Shown here in pieces: positions 33,539 through 45,370 of a stretch of 64,000 bases of DNA (position 1 is the first letter of the stretch; each line of letters starts with the position of its first letter). Both the position numbers and the translations under genes were made by a program. The DNA is taken from the NCBI GenBank assembly GCA_023678885.1, contig CM043013.1, forward strand, positions 21,236,791-21,300,790, given 5' to 3'. The notes below the pieces were generated by a model. That model was not told where the DNA came from. It saw only the letters and a program-made list of their open reading frames with translations, and made no database searches. Source of the DNA: Pogostemon cablin (lineage: Eukaryota > Streptophyta > Magnoliopsida > Lamiales > Lamiaceae).

Positions 33539-34071
33539 GACGTCCCCTTTGATTATCTCCCATGATTATTTAAGAAATAATCCATTAAAACCGTCATGCC
33601 CAGGGCTTTTATTGGCTCCACATGATTTCAATGCCATATACACTTCTTCTTTAGTAAATGGAGCAATAAGAAGGTAATTCTCATCCTCTGTAATCTTTTT
33701 CTTAAACAACTCTTGGGATAATTTTGGTCTGCTCCTTTTGATTGCTTTGAAATATTGTTAAAAATTTTTTCTAGTTCCCTCCTTAATTTCCACCACTCCA
33801 TCTACCCATTCACTGTTTATCAGCAATCATGTGATTTCGTTTGCTTTCCTTTTGCCATTGATAACTTTGTCAAAATATTGTGAGTTCACATCCCTTTCTT
33901 TTAGCCACTTACTTTTTGCTTTCAGACACAAAAAACGTGATTTTTTCCTTAGGTCTGTGATAAGTAAGGCCCTAGATTTTTGTTCATTTTCAATGTTTCC
34001 ATCTGGTTTAGACCCCTCTGTTCATCTAATCTATCAAATTCTGAAATTTTTATGTTTCAATTCTCAATATG

Positions 34072-34974
34072 CTAATCAATCAGACCAAAACAATTCTCAT
34101 TCCACTTCTTTAAGTCTCCTTTCAATCTTTTGAACTTCTCCTTCATTATATATCCTCCCCAACCTTCTATCTTGTATTCATTCCACTTTTCTTCAACCAT
34201 CTTTTTAAACCCTGTATCAGAAAACCAAGCATTTATTGATTTGAAAGGTTTCGGCCCCCATTTTTTGATTGAAGTTTCAAGCATGAGTAGAGCATGGTCT
34301 GATACATTTCTCAACATTTCTAGTAGTCTAGTATGTGGCCAAGTATTAATCCAAATGTGATTGATCAATGTCCTGTCAATTCTACTCTTGCAACTTGCAT
34401 CCGTTTTGTAGTATGTAAAGGATCTTCTATGTATTGGCAAGTCAATCAGCTCTATTTCTTTTATGAATTTATTGTAGTCCCTGATTTCTATTTTAGGAAA
34501 TGAGCATCCTCTTCCTTGTCTTTCAGCCTGATGCCTGATTACGTTGAAATCTCCCATGATGCATACACAAACTCCTAGATTTTGAGAGATTACTAAGCTT
34601 AGTCTGTCCCATAAATCTGCATACTCAGCTAAACCCCTTGGTCTATAAACATTAACTATGAAAGTTTCAATCTTCTCCAGACCCCAAAGTATATTTAGAA
34701 CTAAAGCCCCTTCTATACTACAGTCACTTCTTAATTGAAAACATTCAGGATTCCAAATAATTAAAATACCCTGATCTTTCTTCTGCTTCTCTAAAGGCCC
34801 ATTCACAATTTCTATTCCCCCAAATCGAATAACATATTTTATCCGTCACACTCCTTTTCTTGATTTCTTGGATTTGGCACATATCCACTTTTTTTTTGTT
34901 CTTATAAGCTTTCTCACATCTGTCACTTTTCCCCTCGATCTAATTCCTCTTATATTATAGCTGACAATCTTCAT
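34072..34974 (-). pseudogene. LINE ORF2 start and AP-like endonuclease
   Basis: ORF2 begins at ATG 34974 with MKIVSYNIRGI, the conserved start of plant L1 endonucleases. QIQEIKKRSV follows (family LQETK). A frameshift near 34810 leads into the long piece 34806-34072 with GDFNVI (residues 85-90), RIDRTLI and NVSDHALL near residue 168, the metal-binding and catalytic motifs of AP-type endonucleases. It would nick target DNA to start insertion. Confidence 0.8.
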
Positions 34975-34999
34975 TTGGGTGTTTTCTCAAGTTCTCCTT

Positions 35000-36217
35000 T
35001 TCTGTCTGGTTCTTCATGGTCCATTTCTCTTCTTCAATTATTCTTTTCTCTATACCAGATATCATTATCTCATCATCATGTTCAGAGGTGATACCAATTT
35101 CTTTGCCCATTTTTCACATTTCTTCTGCCAGTTCTCTTGTGTGAGTTCTCTTGCCATTACCTTTCTGAGTTCCTCTTCCAACTATTCCTTTTCTCTCCCT
35201 GGTTATTTCACTTGGCGATGATATATCCATCAGAAAATCTCTTAACCTCATTTTTTTCCAGCTTTTTCTCTTTCTTTTTGGATAATTTTTCAAATCCTTT
35301 CTTTCATTTTTAGGAGTTTCTGCTTTTTGTGTGTTGTATGAATTGTGGTTATGATTTTCTTTAAAAAGAGAGTGACTGACCTGTTATGATTGATGATTTG
35401 AATCCTTTTCTTCAAAATCTTTCTCCTCTTTTGAAATCCCAATTTTTGCATGTTGTGCATTGCCTGTGTCTCTATTTACGTCTCCTTTGATTTCCATTTT
35501 CTTTTGCCCACTAATCTCGGCCCTTTCAGTTTGTTGAGATCCCAACCATTCTTGTTTTCATCCAGTGTGTTATTGGTTTATATTGTTGGGCTGTTCATAT
35601 ATTCTTTGCTTATTTGGGCTTGTTCTAGTTCATAGTTGGTCCTTCTTACTAATCCAACAACTCTGATATATTCTTCCCAACCCGGTGGGAATTCTGTGTC
35701 AGATTCAGATAGTCCAGTTTTATTCAGAATTCGAGAATGCAGCGTGTGATCTTTCCTGTTAAAGACCGTTCTCCTCTTTTCACCTACTCCAATATTCTAG
35801 AGTTTGCCAACCATCTCTGACAAATTAGTGATGTTCTCATTTTCTATGCTAGGGTTCCACCTTTCTCCTCTGCCAACGTCACTGTAGAGGTATTCTCATC
35901 CGACGCTACCTCCGTGAGATGATTCATTATGTTTGCGTGCAATCCGTTATTCCTTCTCGATCTCCCAGACATCTCAGAATCATTCCATGAAGATACTATA
36001 TCATCATCTTTGTCATCCCAGATGTTCGCTGGTTCTTCCAGTACTCTCACATAGAATTGCTTTCCGTCAATGCTGATCTAGAGACATTTGTTTGCTCCAA
36101 ATTTGATTGGGATTGACATCTTAACTTGGGCTACATGTAATCTCTTTTTATTTTTTCATCAATCTCTATGATCCTGCCTATTCTGATGCTTGCTGTTTTG
36201 AAGAATTTTTCATTCCA
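35000..36217 (-). pseudogene. LINE ORF1, distal part
   Basis: On the minus strand from 36217 the frame gives INVWNEKFFKTASIRIGRII, the start of a DUF4283-like region of plant LINE ORF1. FYVRVLEEPANIWDDKDDD and a Ser-rich linker (36050-35844) follow. The rest to 35000 is open only in short pieces. The upstream RRM part lies at 44495-45200 and the Athila-like insertion separates the two. Confidence 0.7.
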
Positions 36218-36222
36218 AACAT
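36218..36222 (+). repeat. Target-site duplication AACAT (left)
   Basis: It is identical to 44490-44494. Confidence 0.9.
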
Positions 36223-37914
36223 TGATTAGAGCTATTTTCACCTAGATTTTAGTGTCTTTTTATATGTGTTTTCGTATTATTTTATCCGTATTTTATGTGT
36301 TATTTGGTTGTGTTTTGTGTTTTTATGGAAATGTGTGTGAATGATCTTAAACATATGTATAACAGGTGAAAATGGAGTCAAAAATGAAGACGGGAGATCA
36401 AACAAGGAAGAAGGAACAAAAGTGCAAGAACACGGCTGGACGTGCTCGCAACACGACTCGTGTTGCAGCACACGGCCCGTGTACTAGACACGGGCCTGTA
36501 AACGACGACCGTGCGGAGCCATCCGTTCATGCAACACGGCCACCCTTTGGCCGTGCGACACAGCTCAACTCGTGTTGGCAGCACGAGCCGTGTCATCAAC
36601 ACAGGCCCTGTAAGAAAAGGCCGTGCGGGAGCATCCGTTTACGCAACAAGGGCACCTTATGGCCGTGTTGCGCTACACGACTCGTGTCGTGTCAGGGATC
36701 AAAAAAAATTAGAATCCTTCTAGAAGCTTGTCAAGGGGTATAAATACCCAACACTTCAATATCTTTGGGGGAAGATCCGAAATTCCACCCTTCTACACAC
36801 ACCTCACACACCATTTCTTCCATTTTCCACCTTCATCTTCATCCATCTTCATCCATCTTCATCCACCCATCATATCTTCCATTTTTGGTGCTAAAGACTT
36901 CAAAATCAAGAGCTAGAGTTGGAGATCCATGAGTATTGAAGATTCTCTACAAGAAATTGTTAGGGAAGATTCACATCTCTTTTGATTTTCTTTTGGATCT
37001 AAGACTATGGGTATTTGTAATGAATCATTTATTTGTTTTGTTACCCTTATCATGTTAGGCTAATCCCTTTAGTGGGATTAGGAGCATGAAGAGCATATTA
37101 GATTTATATTATCATGTGGATTAAATGGGTTTTTGGTTTAATTGATGTTGATTTATATTCATGGAGTTTAATTGTCTTGATGTTGTGATGGCATGGTTTG
37201 TTATTCATAATTGATTATTGGTTTAATGGATTGTTGATCAATGAATTGATTTATGGTAATTAAATGCTATCATGATGTTCATGTATGTATTGCTTGGAGT
37301 GAGACGGAAACGACCCTCTATAGTATTAGGAAGGCATGAATAGACATTGAGTTTGGGTTTGACCGAAAGGATATTTGAATTCAATGAGGGGAACCAATCC
37401 ATTCGTTGGCCTTAGTACACAAAAAGGGAGAGTTTAATCTAACTAGTACCTAGATGGAAGGGGTTAATGTTGGGCTTTGATCTTAAGTGCTTTTGGGAGT
37501 CTAAAATGGATCAACAACCTTTGTAACCCGAAAGGGAGCTTAGGATACTATCGTGATCACCCTTAGTCTACATCAATTGAGTTGAATTCCTTTTGCATGA
37601 TAATATGAATTGAGTGTGCTTGGATGTTTCTAATCCCATATTTTTCGTCTTTGAACTTTAGCACCCATTTTCTTTACTTGTTATTCATCTTTACTTGTCA
37701 TTTCTCCTATTCGCTCTCTTATTTACTTGCTACTTGCTTTAGTTGTTAATCATCTCAAAACCCCCGATCATTTTTACAAAAACGACATGAACATGAGCTC
37801 ACGTATTTTGCTAGTCCGAACATAACTCCTTTGTGGATTGATAATTTTTCTTGGGATATACTACTACAACGATCGAGTATTCTTGCTCGTGAGTGCTACA
37901 AAAATAGGCAAACA
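36223..37914 (+). repeat. 5' LTR of the Athila-like element
   Basis: It starts TGATTAGAGC and ends CAAACA; 1692 bp; close to the 3' LTR with scattered base changes and one-base indels. It contains a cluster of ACACGG/CCGTGT palindromes (about 36435-36690) and a TATA box. Confidence 0.9.
36737..36746 (+). promoter_or_regulatory. TATA box of the LTR promoter
   Basis: GGGGTATAAATACCC lies directly after the palindrome cluster. It is conserved in the 3' LTR near 43315. Confidence 0.6.
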
Positions 37915-37920
37915 AGAAAA

Positions 37921-37940
37921 TGACGCCATTGCCAAAGGGG
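37921..37940 (+). other. Athila-type primer-binding site
   Basis: TGACGCCATTGCCAAAGGGG starts six bases after the LTR. It is close to TGGCGCCGTTGCCGGGGA, the classic Athila site (tRNA-Asp type, established). Confidence 0.8.
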
Positions 37941-38028
37941 AGTTTGACGGACTAGTCGAGTACTGTGTTATTGTTTTAGTTGTTCTTGATAAGGATTTAT
38001 TTTATTTTATTTTATTTACTATTGTTGT

Positions 38029-40692
38029 TTGTGGTCTCACTCTTTGAATTCTCGTTGGTGTTTTATGATCACAAGATCAAAGGAAAATCAATCGATCATT
38101 CCTTTGAATTTGAAGATAGAAAAGACCGCGCGACAAAGGAAGCAAGAGAGACGAAGAGCTAAACAAGAAACAAATATGGAGAATCAACGTGGAGAGAATG
38201 CTAATTATAATCCACCCCAAGATCCTTTACAAGATCAAAAGGGGGTACAAGAAGGAGTGCAAGAGAATCAAGCGGAGATAATGAGGAATTTCTTTGCTCA
38301 AAATCAAGAGTATATGCAATTGCTTGCCAATCAAGAAGCTCAAAGGATATTTCAACAACAAGAGTTGCCAAGGCCTAGAGCAATTCGGGATTACTTCCAA
38401 CCGAGAGCCGTGCACAATATGGTTCCTCCGGTTCAAGCCAATGATTATGAAATTAAGACCGGATTGATCAACATGGTCAAAGCAAATCAGTTTGGGGGAG
38501 GTCCTCTTGAAGACCCAAACACTCATTTCTCTACTTTCTTGGAGGTTGCAAATACCGTCAAGATGAAGGGAGTGTCGGAGGATGCTATTCGAATGAGGTT
38601 GTTCTCTTTTTCTTTAAGAGACAAGGCTAAAGCATGGTACAATATAATTCCTTTGGGAAGTTGTAATACATGAGAAGATCTTGAGCAAAGGTTCCTAAAC
38701 AAATACTTTCCTCCTTCAAAGACACTCCAATTGAAGAGCCTTATCACTCAGTTTAAGCAACTTTCGGATGAAAGCTATTATGAAGCATGGGAACGCTACA
38801 AGGAGATGCTAAGAAAGTGCCCTCAACATGACTTTCATGAGAATCAACAAGTGGCTTTCTTCTATCAAGGGTTGAGCCAACAACATCGGATGCATGTAGA
38901 TGCCTCATCCGGAGGATCTATATTCGGAGTGGATGCGATGAAAGCTATGGAAATTTTTGAAGATATTGCAATGAATGCTTATCAGTGGCCGTCCGAGAGA
39001 ATTTTGGGAGGTTATGCATACGGAAAGGTTGCTCTAGTGGAGAGTGTGAACAAGGTGAAAAGTGATGTGTTTAAGAGTGAAGGAATGAAAGAATTCAATG
39101 AGAGCATCAATGCTTTAACGAAGCAATTGAATTTGATCACTCAAGGAGTAAGTCAAGGGGGAAGTACAAGTGCTAATTCGAATGAGGAGAGCAATGAGAA
39201 GCAAAATGTAGAGGATGTTGCCTATTTAGATGGGAGAAATTACCAAGGAAATTTTCAACGGCAAGGGAATTTTCAAGGTAACTATCCTTCTAACCAAGGT
39301 AATTATCAAGGAGGATATCAAGGGCAAGCTCGGGGGAGCAATTTCAATCAATCAAGTGGAAATTATCAAGCTCCTAGGAAGCATGAAAATCTTTCTTACT
39401 CTAATCCTCAAGCCGCCGTGTCATTTCCTCCGGGGTTCGATCCAAGTGCCAAACCATTGAATGGAGAAGGTAAGTCATCATTGGAAGAGACATTGCTAGC
39501 ATTCATGAAAGATACAAGGGCTTATATGGAAAAGAGAGATGCTAAGTTTGAAGCTAGAATGGAGGAAAATGAGAAGAAATCCGACAATAGGATGAGAGCA
39601 TTTGAGCATCAAATGGGGCAAATTGCTTCTTCAGTTGGATCTCAACACCAACAAGGAAAATTCCCATCTACCACTATAACAAATCCTAAGGAGCAATGTT
39701 TGTATGTTACCGTGTGCAACATGGAAAGTAAGGTGGAGAAAGGGTTGGTGGAAACAACAAACATTGGTTCCAAGGTTGAAGAAGTAGTTTGTGATGAAAT
39801 TGTGTCAAACGTGGAGGAGGACATTGGCATCGATGAAGATTGGTCTTTGGATGATGAGATGATAATTGGTAAATTTTTGTCTTTGTTGGTTGAGGAAAGT
39901 AAGTGTGATGGAGAGATAATGTTGAAACAAGATCATGACATTGTTGAGGTTGATGCTTCATTGAAGGTAGAAGACCCCGGTAAATTCATTCTTACTTGTA
40001 CAATTGGAAATGGGGAACACTTTAATGCTATATGTGATCTTGGTTCAAGCATTAACGTGATGCCTTTGGGAATTTTTGAAAAACTTGGCATTGGGAGGCT
40101 AAATGAAACGGATGTAGAAATTGGAATAATAGATGGTTCAATGATGAAGCCCCATGGAGTTGTGGAGGACATGATAGTGCAAATAGAGGATTTTGTATTT
40201 CCGGTGGATTTTATGATAGTTGAGAAGCAAGCGGATCCTTTGATTCCATTAATTTTTGGAAGGCCATTTTTGGCAACTGCAAAAGCAAAATTTGACATGG
40301 ATAGGAAGGAACTCACACTCCGATCAAATGAAAGAGAATTGGTGTTATCAAGCAAGAATGAAAAAGGGGGAAATCTTCATTTGAAACCACCCATTAAGCC
40401 TCCGAATGTTCGAGAGGAAGTGGTACGTGAGATTTTAAAAGATGTAGAATTAATTAACTTTTTACTTGAATGTGGAGGAAATGTCTCTTCAAAAAGAAAT
40501 ACGCTTGGGGAAGATCCACATGTTGATTTGAAGATTGATAAAGGGCCTCCGGGATTTAAGAATGTGAGAAAAAGAGGAAACGAAGTGAGCTCAAGTGTTA
40601 AAGGAGCACGAAGTGTGGATAAAAAGGTTGTTAAAGAGATGTTTAAAGTGAAGATGAGGCCCGATGGGGTCTTGGATTTTTCCGACTGTTAA
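38029..40692 (+). pseudogene. Athila-type gag-protease, one in-frame TGA
   Basis: One frame runs for about 888 codons, broken only by TGA at 38671-38673, where the family usually has Trp (TGG). N-terminal Gag includes RMRLFSFSLRDKAKAWYNII before the stop and LEQRFLNKYFPPSKTLQLK after it, then YYEAWERYKEMLRKCPQHDF. A Gln/Asn/Gly-rich stretch (about 39230-39370) and a coiled Glu/Lys-rich segment follow. The protease has CDLGSSINVMP (active-site Asp at 40036) and FGRPFLATAKAKFD. No zinc knuckle was found. If the TGA is read or edited, a full Gag-PR product is possible; otherwise it is truncated at 214 residues. Confidence 0.85.
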
Positions 40693-42800
40693 GAGCTTAA
40701 ATCCGTCCGGCTTGAAGACGTTAAACTTAGCGCTAAATGGAAGGCAACCCATTCTTTTTATCTTTTGATGCTTGTTTGTTTTGGACTTGTAGGTTGATTG
40801 TGCTTATGAAGAAAAATGCTCATTGAAGAAAAGAGAAATGCTTCATGGATTCAAGTTGACATGTTCCACCATTTGTTGCAAACTTAATTCGTGACTCTTG
40901 TCTCGAGTTAAGTTTGGGGGGTGCTAGTGCGTGGTGGGCATAGCTTGAGTCGTGTGGATGCGGTTACTTCTCAACAAGAAGATCATCAATGGAAACTACA
41001 AGGGTAAGTCTCACCACTTTTTGCAAACTTAAGTCTCAACTCTTGTTTCGATTTAAGTTTGGGGGGAGAGTGGTGTGGTGTGACTCACCACTTGAGTATG
41101 ATTCTTGTAAAATTGGGTCAATTTTGAGTTTGGGTTTGATTTTGGTATGATTGGTGGTGTTGAAGTGCATGATAGTCCATATTTATAATGAAATTGTTGA
41201 AATAATGGTATTTGTTGAGTGTTTGAGCATGAATGAGAGGTATTGGAAGCATGATGGAGCTTGGAGCTAACGGTTTCCTTACCATATGCCTATTGAGGGA
41301 GTACTCTACACCTTATCATTTTATTACTTGAAATGAATTGATTTTGATTTGGATTGTTGTGAATAGCATGCTACTTCGTGTGTTATGTTTGTGGGAGGTT
41401 TACTTTCGTATATTAGGATTTCCTTTTCAATAAAGGTTGGGATGAATGTGTGCTTAATTTTCTTATGGATGATGGTATTTTGTGTTTTTGCATGTTTTGT
41501 GTTTTTGTTGTGTCTTATTTGTTGAGTCCTTTTTTGTATGTTGTGTGTATTTTCATTCTTGTCTTGGGTTGTTTGGTGGTTTGTTTAGGGATGTCGTGAG
41601 TCATTTTTGAACGTGAGTGATGATATGTTGTGGTGATAAGTGATGACAAATTATGATTAAGAATCTCCACACTTTCAAATTGAGACATGTTTTACTTAAC
41701 TTGTTCAATTTTGAGATGAATGTGGTGTAATAAGTTCCTTAAGGTCCGAGCACAAGCTTGTGAGCAGTTGAACCTCAACCATGCATACATGGTATTTCTT
41801 CATGAGTGGATCGGTTGTGTTTGATAAGTTAGAACTTGCTCAAGTACTATAGGAACGAGCCCGATTAGTGGAGATTGGTGAAATGATCTAGGGCCATCCT
41901 TGTTATTATAGTCATTGCCATATATGTTCCTACCTTGAACATCATCCTTAGTCAACCACTTTGAGCCTATAAGCCTATTTCTTGTGAATTTAGCACATTA
42001 CAAGCCTTAATTACCCATTCAAGCTTATATATACCTTTGTGTGGGTGATTGAGGAGATGGTAGCTAGAAAGGATTGATTGATTAGCAAAAGAAGAAAAGG
42101 GAATGGTAAGCAAGCAAGAAAAAGGATGAAAAGAGCAAAAGTAAGAAATGGACATGCAACCTCAAAGCAAGAGAAAGAGTAAAGCAACATCAAAATGCTC
42201 AAGTAAACAAAATTCAAAGAAAGGAAGCATGCATCAAAAGAAGCTCAATCCAAGGAAAGTTAATGAATAGTGCTTGAGATTGTAAAGATAAGAAAGAAAG
42301 AAAGAAAGAAAAGTGGAGAAGTTGAGGAAATTGGCCATCTCTTTGATTACTTACACTTGTTGAGTCATTACTATCCATATCTTTCCTACCCTACCAAAAA
42401 AACCTATCATTACATCCTTAATGAAAGACCTTTTTTATCACTTATTGAAACTTTGGTGGTTTGTGAATGTAGTCCACGGGTGAGCTTATAGTGAGTCGAG
42501 CCAATCGATTAATGAGTGTGATTTACCCTATTTCAAAAGAGTGTTGAGAGACATCGATATCCATTGTGAGGCTTGGACTTAAAAGGGACTATATTACATT
42601 TTATTCTCTTGTGATTGAACTTGCTAATTCCTCATGTCATGATTTTAATATTGTAGGATGACTTAGCATAGTTTGTAGTTATTATTGCTAACGATATGTT
42701 ATTGCTTATGTTTGTTTAGTCTTTTTCTAGGTGAAAATTTCTCCTCTTGGTTTGTCATTTTCGTTACTCGGGGACGAGCAACACCTTAAGTTTGGGGGGT
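40693..42800 (+). other. Long 3' untranslated region of the Athila-like element
   Basis: There is no coding sequence. It includes two internal copies of the polypurine-like motif TTAAGTTTGGGGGG (40908-40921, 41053-41066) within a degenerate direct repeat of about 130 bp, and the real polypurine tract at 42786-42799. RT and integrase are absent rather than decayed. Confidence 0.8.
42786..42799 (+). other. Polypurine tract of the Athila-like element
   Basis: TTAAGTTTGGGGGG directly precedes the 3' LTR. Confidence 0.8.
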
Positions 42801-44489
42801 TGATTAGAGCTATTTTCACCTAAATTTTAGTGTCTTTTTATATGTGTTTTCGTATTATTTTATCCGTATTTTATGTGTTATTTGGTTGTGTTTTGTGTTT
42901 TATGGAAATGTGTGTGAATGATCTTAAACATATGTATAACAGGTGAAAATGGAGTCAAAAATGAAGACGGGAGATCAAACAAGGAAGAAGGAACAAAAAT
43001 GCAAGAACATGGCTGGACGTGCTCGTAACACGACTCGTGTTGCAGCACACGGCCCGTGTACCAGACACGGGCCTGTAAGCGACGGCCGTGCGGAGCCATC
43101 TGTTCATGCAACACAGCCACCCTTTGGCCGTGCGACACAGCTCGACTCGTGTTGGCAGCACGAGCCGTGTCATCAACACTGCCCTGTAAGAAAAGGCCGT
43201 GCGGGAGCATCCGTTTACGCAACACGGGCACCTTATGGTCATGTTGCACTACACGACTCGTGTCGTGTCAGGGATCAGCAAAAGTCAGAATCCTTCTAGA
43301 AGCTTGTCAAGGGGTATAAATACCCAACACTTCAATATCTTTGGGGAAAGATCCGAAATTCCACCCTTCTACACACACCTCACACACCATTTCTTCCATT
43401 TTCCACCTTCATCTTCATCCATCTTCATCCATCTTCATCCACCCATCATATCTTCCATTTTTGGTGCTAAAGACTTCAAAATCAAGAGCTAGAGTTGGAG
43501 ATCCATGAGTATTGAAGATTCTCTACAAGAAATTGTTAGGGAAGATTCACATCTCTTTTGATTTTCTTTTGGATCTAAGACTATGGGTATTTGTAATGAA
43601 TCATTTATTTGTTTTGTTACCCTTATCATGTTAGGCTAATCCCTCTAGTGGGATTAGGAGCATGAAGAGCATATTAGATTTATATTATCATGTGGATTAA
43701 ATGGGTTTTTGGTTTAATTAATGTTGATTTATATTCATGGAGTTTAATTGTCTTGATGTTGTGATGGCATGGTTTGTTATTCATAATTGATTATTGGTTT
43801 AATGGATTGTTGATCAATGAATTGATTTATGGTAATTAAATACTATCATGATGTCATGTATGTATTGCTTGGAGTGAGACGGAAACGACCCTCTATAGTA
43901 TTAGGAAGGCATGAATAGACATTGAGTTTGGGTTTGACCGAAAGGATATTTGAATTAAATGAGGGGAACCAATCCATTCGTTGGCCTTAGTACACAAAAA
44001 GGGAGAGTTTAATCTAACTAGTACCTAAATGGAAGGGGTTAATATTGGGCTTTGATCTTAAGTGCTTTTAGGAGTCTAAAATGGATCAACAACCTTTGTA
44101 ACCCGAAAGGGAGCTTAGGATACTATCGTGATCACCCTTAGTCTACATCAATTGAGTTGAATTCCTTTTACATGATAATTTGAATCGAGTGTGCTTGGAT
44201 GTTTCTAATCCCTTGTTTTTCATCCTTGAACTTTAGCACCCATTTTCTTTACTTGTTATTCATCTTTACTTGTCATTTTTCCTATTCGCTCTCTTATTTA
44301 CTTGCTACTTGCTTTAGTTGTTAATCATCTCAAAACCCCCGATCATCTTTACAAAAACGACATGAACATGAGCTCACGTATTTTGCTAGTCCGAACATAA
44401 CTCCTTTGTGGATTGATAATTTTTCTTGGGATATACTACTACAACGATCGAGTATTCTTGCTCGTGAGTTCTACAAAAATAGGCAAACA
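42801..44489 (+). repeat. 3' LTR of the Athila-like element
   Basis: It is 1689 bp and matches 36223-37914. It is followed by AACAT. Confidence 0.9.
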
Positions 44490-44494
44490 AACAT
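44490..44494 (+). repeat. Target-site duplication AACAT (right)
   Basis: It matches 36218-36222. Confidence 0.9.
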
Positions 44495-45370
44495 GTAGAG
44501 GTATGCCAAACCAATATGTCCAGACTATTCTGTGTTGACACATGTCCTCAATTTGCCCTTCCATTCATCTAGAACTTCCATTGAAAAATTTTGCCCATCT
44601 TGTCTTTTGATGAGTACTAAATTATCCTCCATATATCTAGTAGAGATCCTCTGCCCTATTCATCTTGTAGTTCGTCTCCAATCTCGTTCCATATACGTTC
44701 TTCTTTAAGTTTCCCAGTCCAGCAATCTTTAAGCTATTGCCTTTCTTCTTCATTTGTCTAAAATGAAGTATAAATACGTTCCACATTTTCTTCATTATTT
44801 TGAGTTCATTCTCTTATAGTTGCTTCTTTGAATGTCACTCCTGTGTGAAATTTCCCACTGTCTTCCGGAATGGAGTATCTGATGGGGTGTGTCTTTGTTC
44901 TCTTCTCTTTCGATGCTTTCTCGAATTTGGTCCGGAATGCTCTGATCTTAAAAGATCATATACATAAGTTGTTCATCTTTTCCAGAAATATTTTTGCCTC
45001 TATTTTCTTCTCTGTTTTGAAGCGAACAAAACCAAATTTACTGCCTTTTTTATCCTTTTTTTTGGCAGAAAACATCATAGACTTCTCCAGCTTCCTCTAG
45101 ATTCTTTCTGATGGCACTCAAATAGCAACCATCTGTAAAATTTCTGAAATAGAATGTCACTACTCCTCTATCCTTGGATTTGTCCACATACCTAGTAAAA
45201 TCTACCTGTTAGCTCTACCAATTGCCTCACCTAGTTTGTCGTTGCTAGTAAAGGGACGATATTTCTGCCTCACCGGTGTGCGCTCAGAAGGTTTCCTACT
45301 TGCTATCCTTCTCCTCACCCTCTCAACCAGCCATCCTCTCTCTCTAGAAACATTCTGCTCTCTAAGTGCA
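44495..45370 (-). pseudogene. LINE ORF1, 5' part (RRM-like domain)
   Basis: On the minus strand near 45200 the frame reads VDFTRYVDKSKDRGVVTFYF and FTDGCYLSAIRKNLEEAGEV. It then reads KFGFVRFKTEKKIEAKIFLE near 45060, the RRM core of plant L1 ORF1 (pattern FGFVRF). Further down, LVLIKRQDGQNFSMEVLDEW leads to the Athila-like insertion. Frameshifts and stops are present. The LINE 5' end is probably near 45370, next to a short (TA)n run. Confidence 0.75.

Larger units (their letters stand above)
31400..36217 (-). mobile_element. L1-type LINE, main part (ORF2 and ORF1 C-terminal part)
   Basis: The minus strand carries ORF1 remnants (36217-35000) then ORF2 (34974 to about 31400) with endonuclease, RT and a C-terminal zf-RVT-like region. 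The 5' portion of the same LINE resumes at 44495, beyond an inserted Athila-like element. No clear poly(A) (poly-T on the plus strand) remains at the low-coordinate end. Confidence 0.85.
36223..44489 (+). mobile_element. Non-autonomous Athila-like Ty3/gypsy element (gag-protease only)
   Basis: Two LTRs of 1692 and 1689 bp are flanked by AACAT (36218-36222 and 44490-44494), a perfect 5-bp target duplication. The Athila-type primer site is at 37921. A single gag-protease frame (38029-40692) has one stop. No RT, RNase H or integrase lies in the remaining 2.1 kb before the 3' LTR. This is the layout called TR-GAG (terminal repeats plus gag), which depends on a partner for replication. It sits inside LINE ORF1. 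Confidence 0.9.

Noticed and set aside
34979..35635. Plus-strand Phe/Leu-rich frames (80 and 61 codons) resembling membrane proteins
   Set aside because: They are antisense shadows of the Lys/Glu-rich LINE ORF1/ORF2 junction.
36366..36743. 125-codon frame in the Athila-like LTR (and its copy at 42943)
   Set aside because: It comes from the GC-rich palindrome block in a non-coding LTR; the frame changes between the two LTRs.
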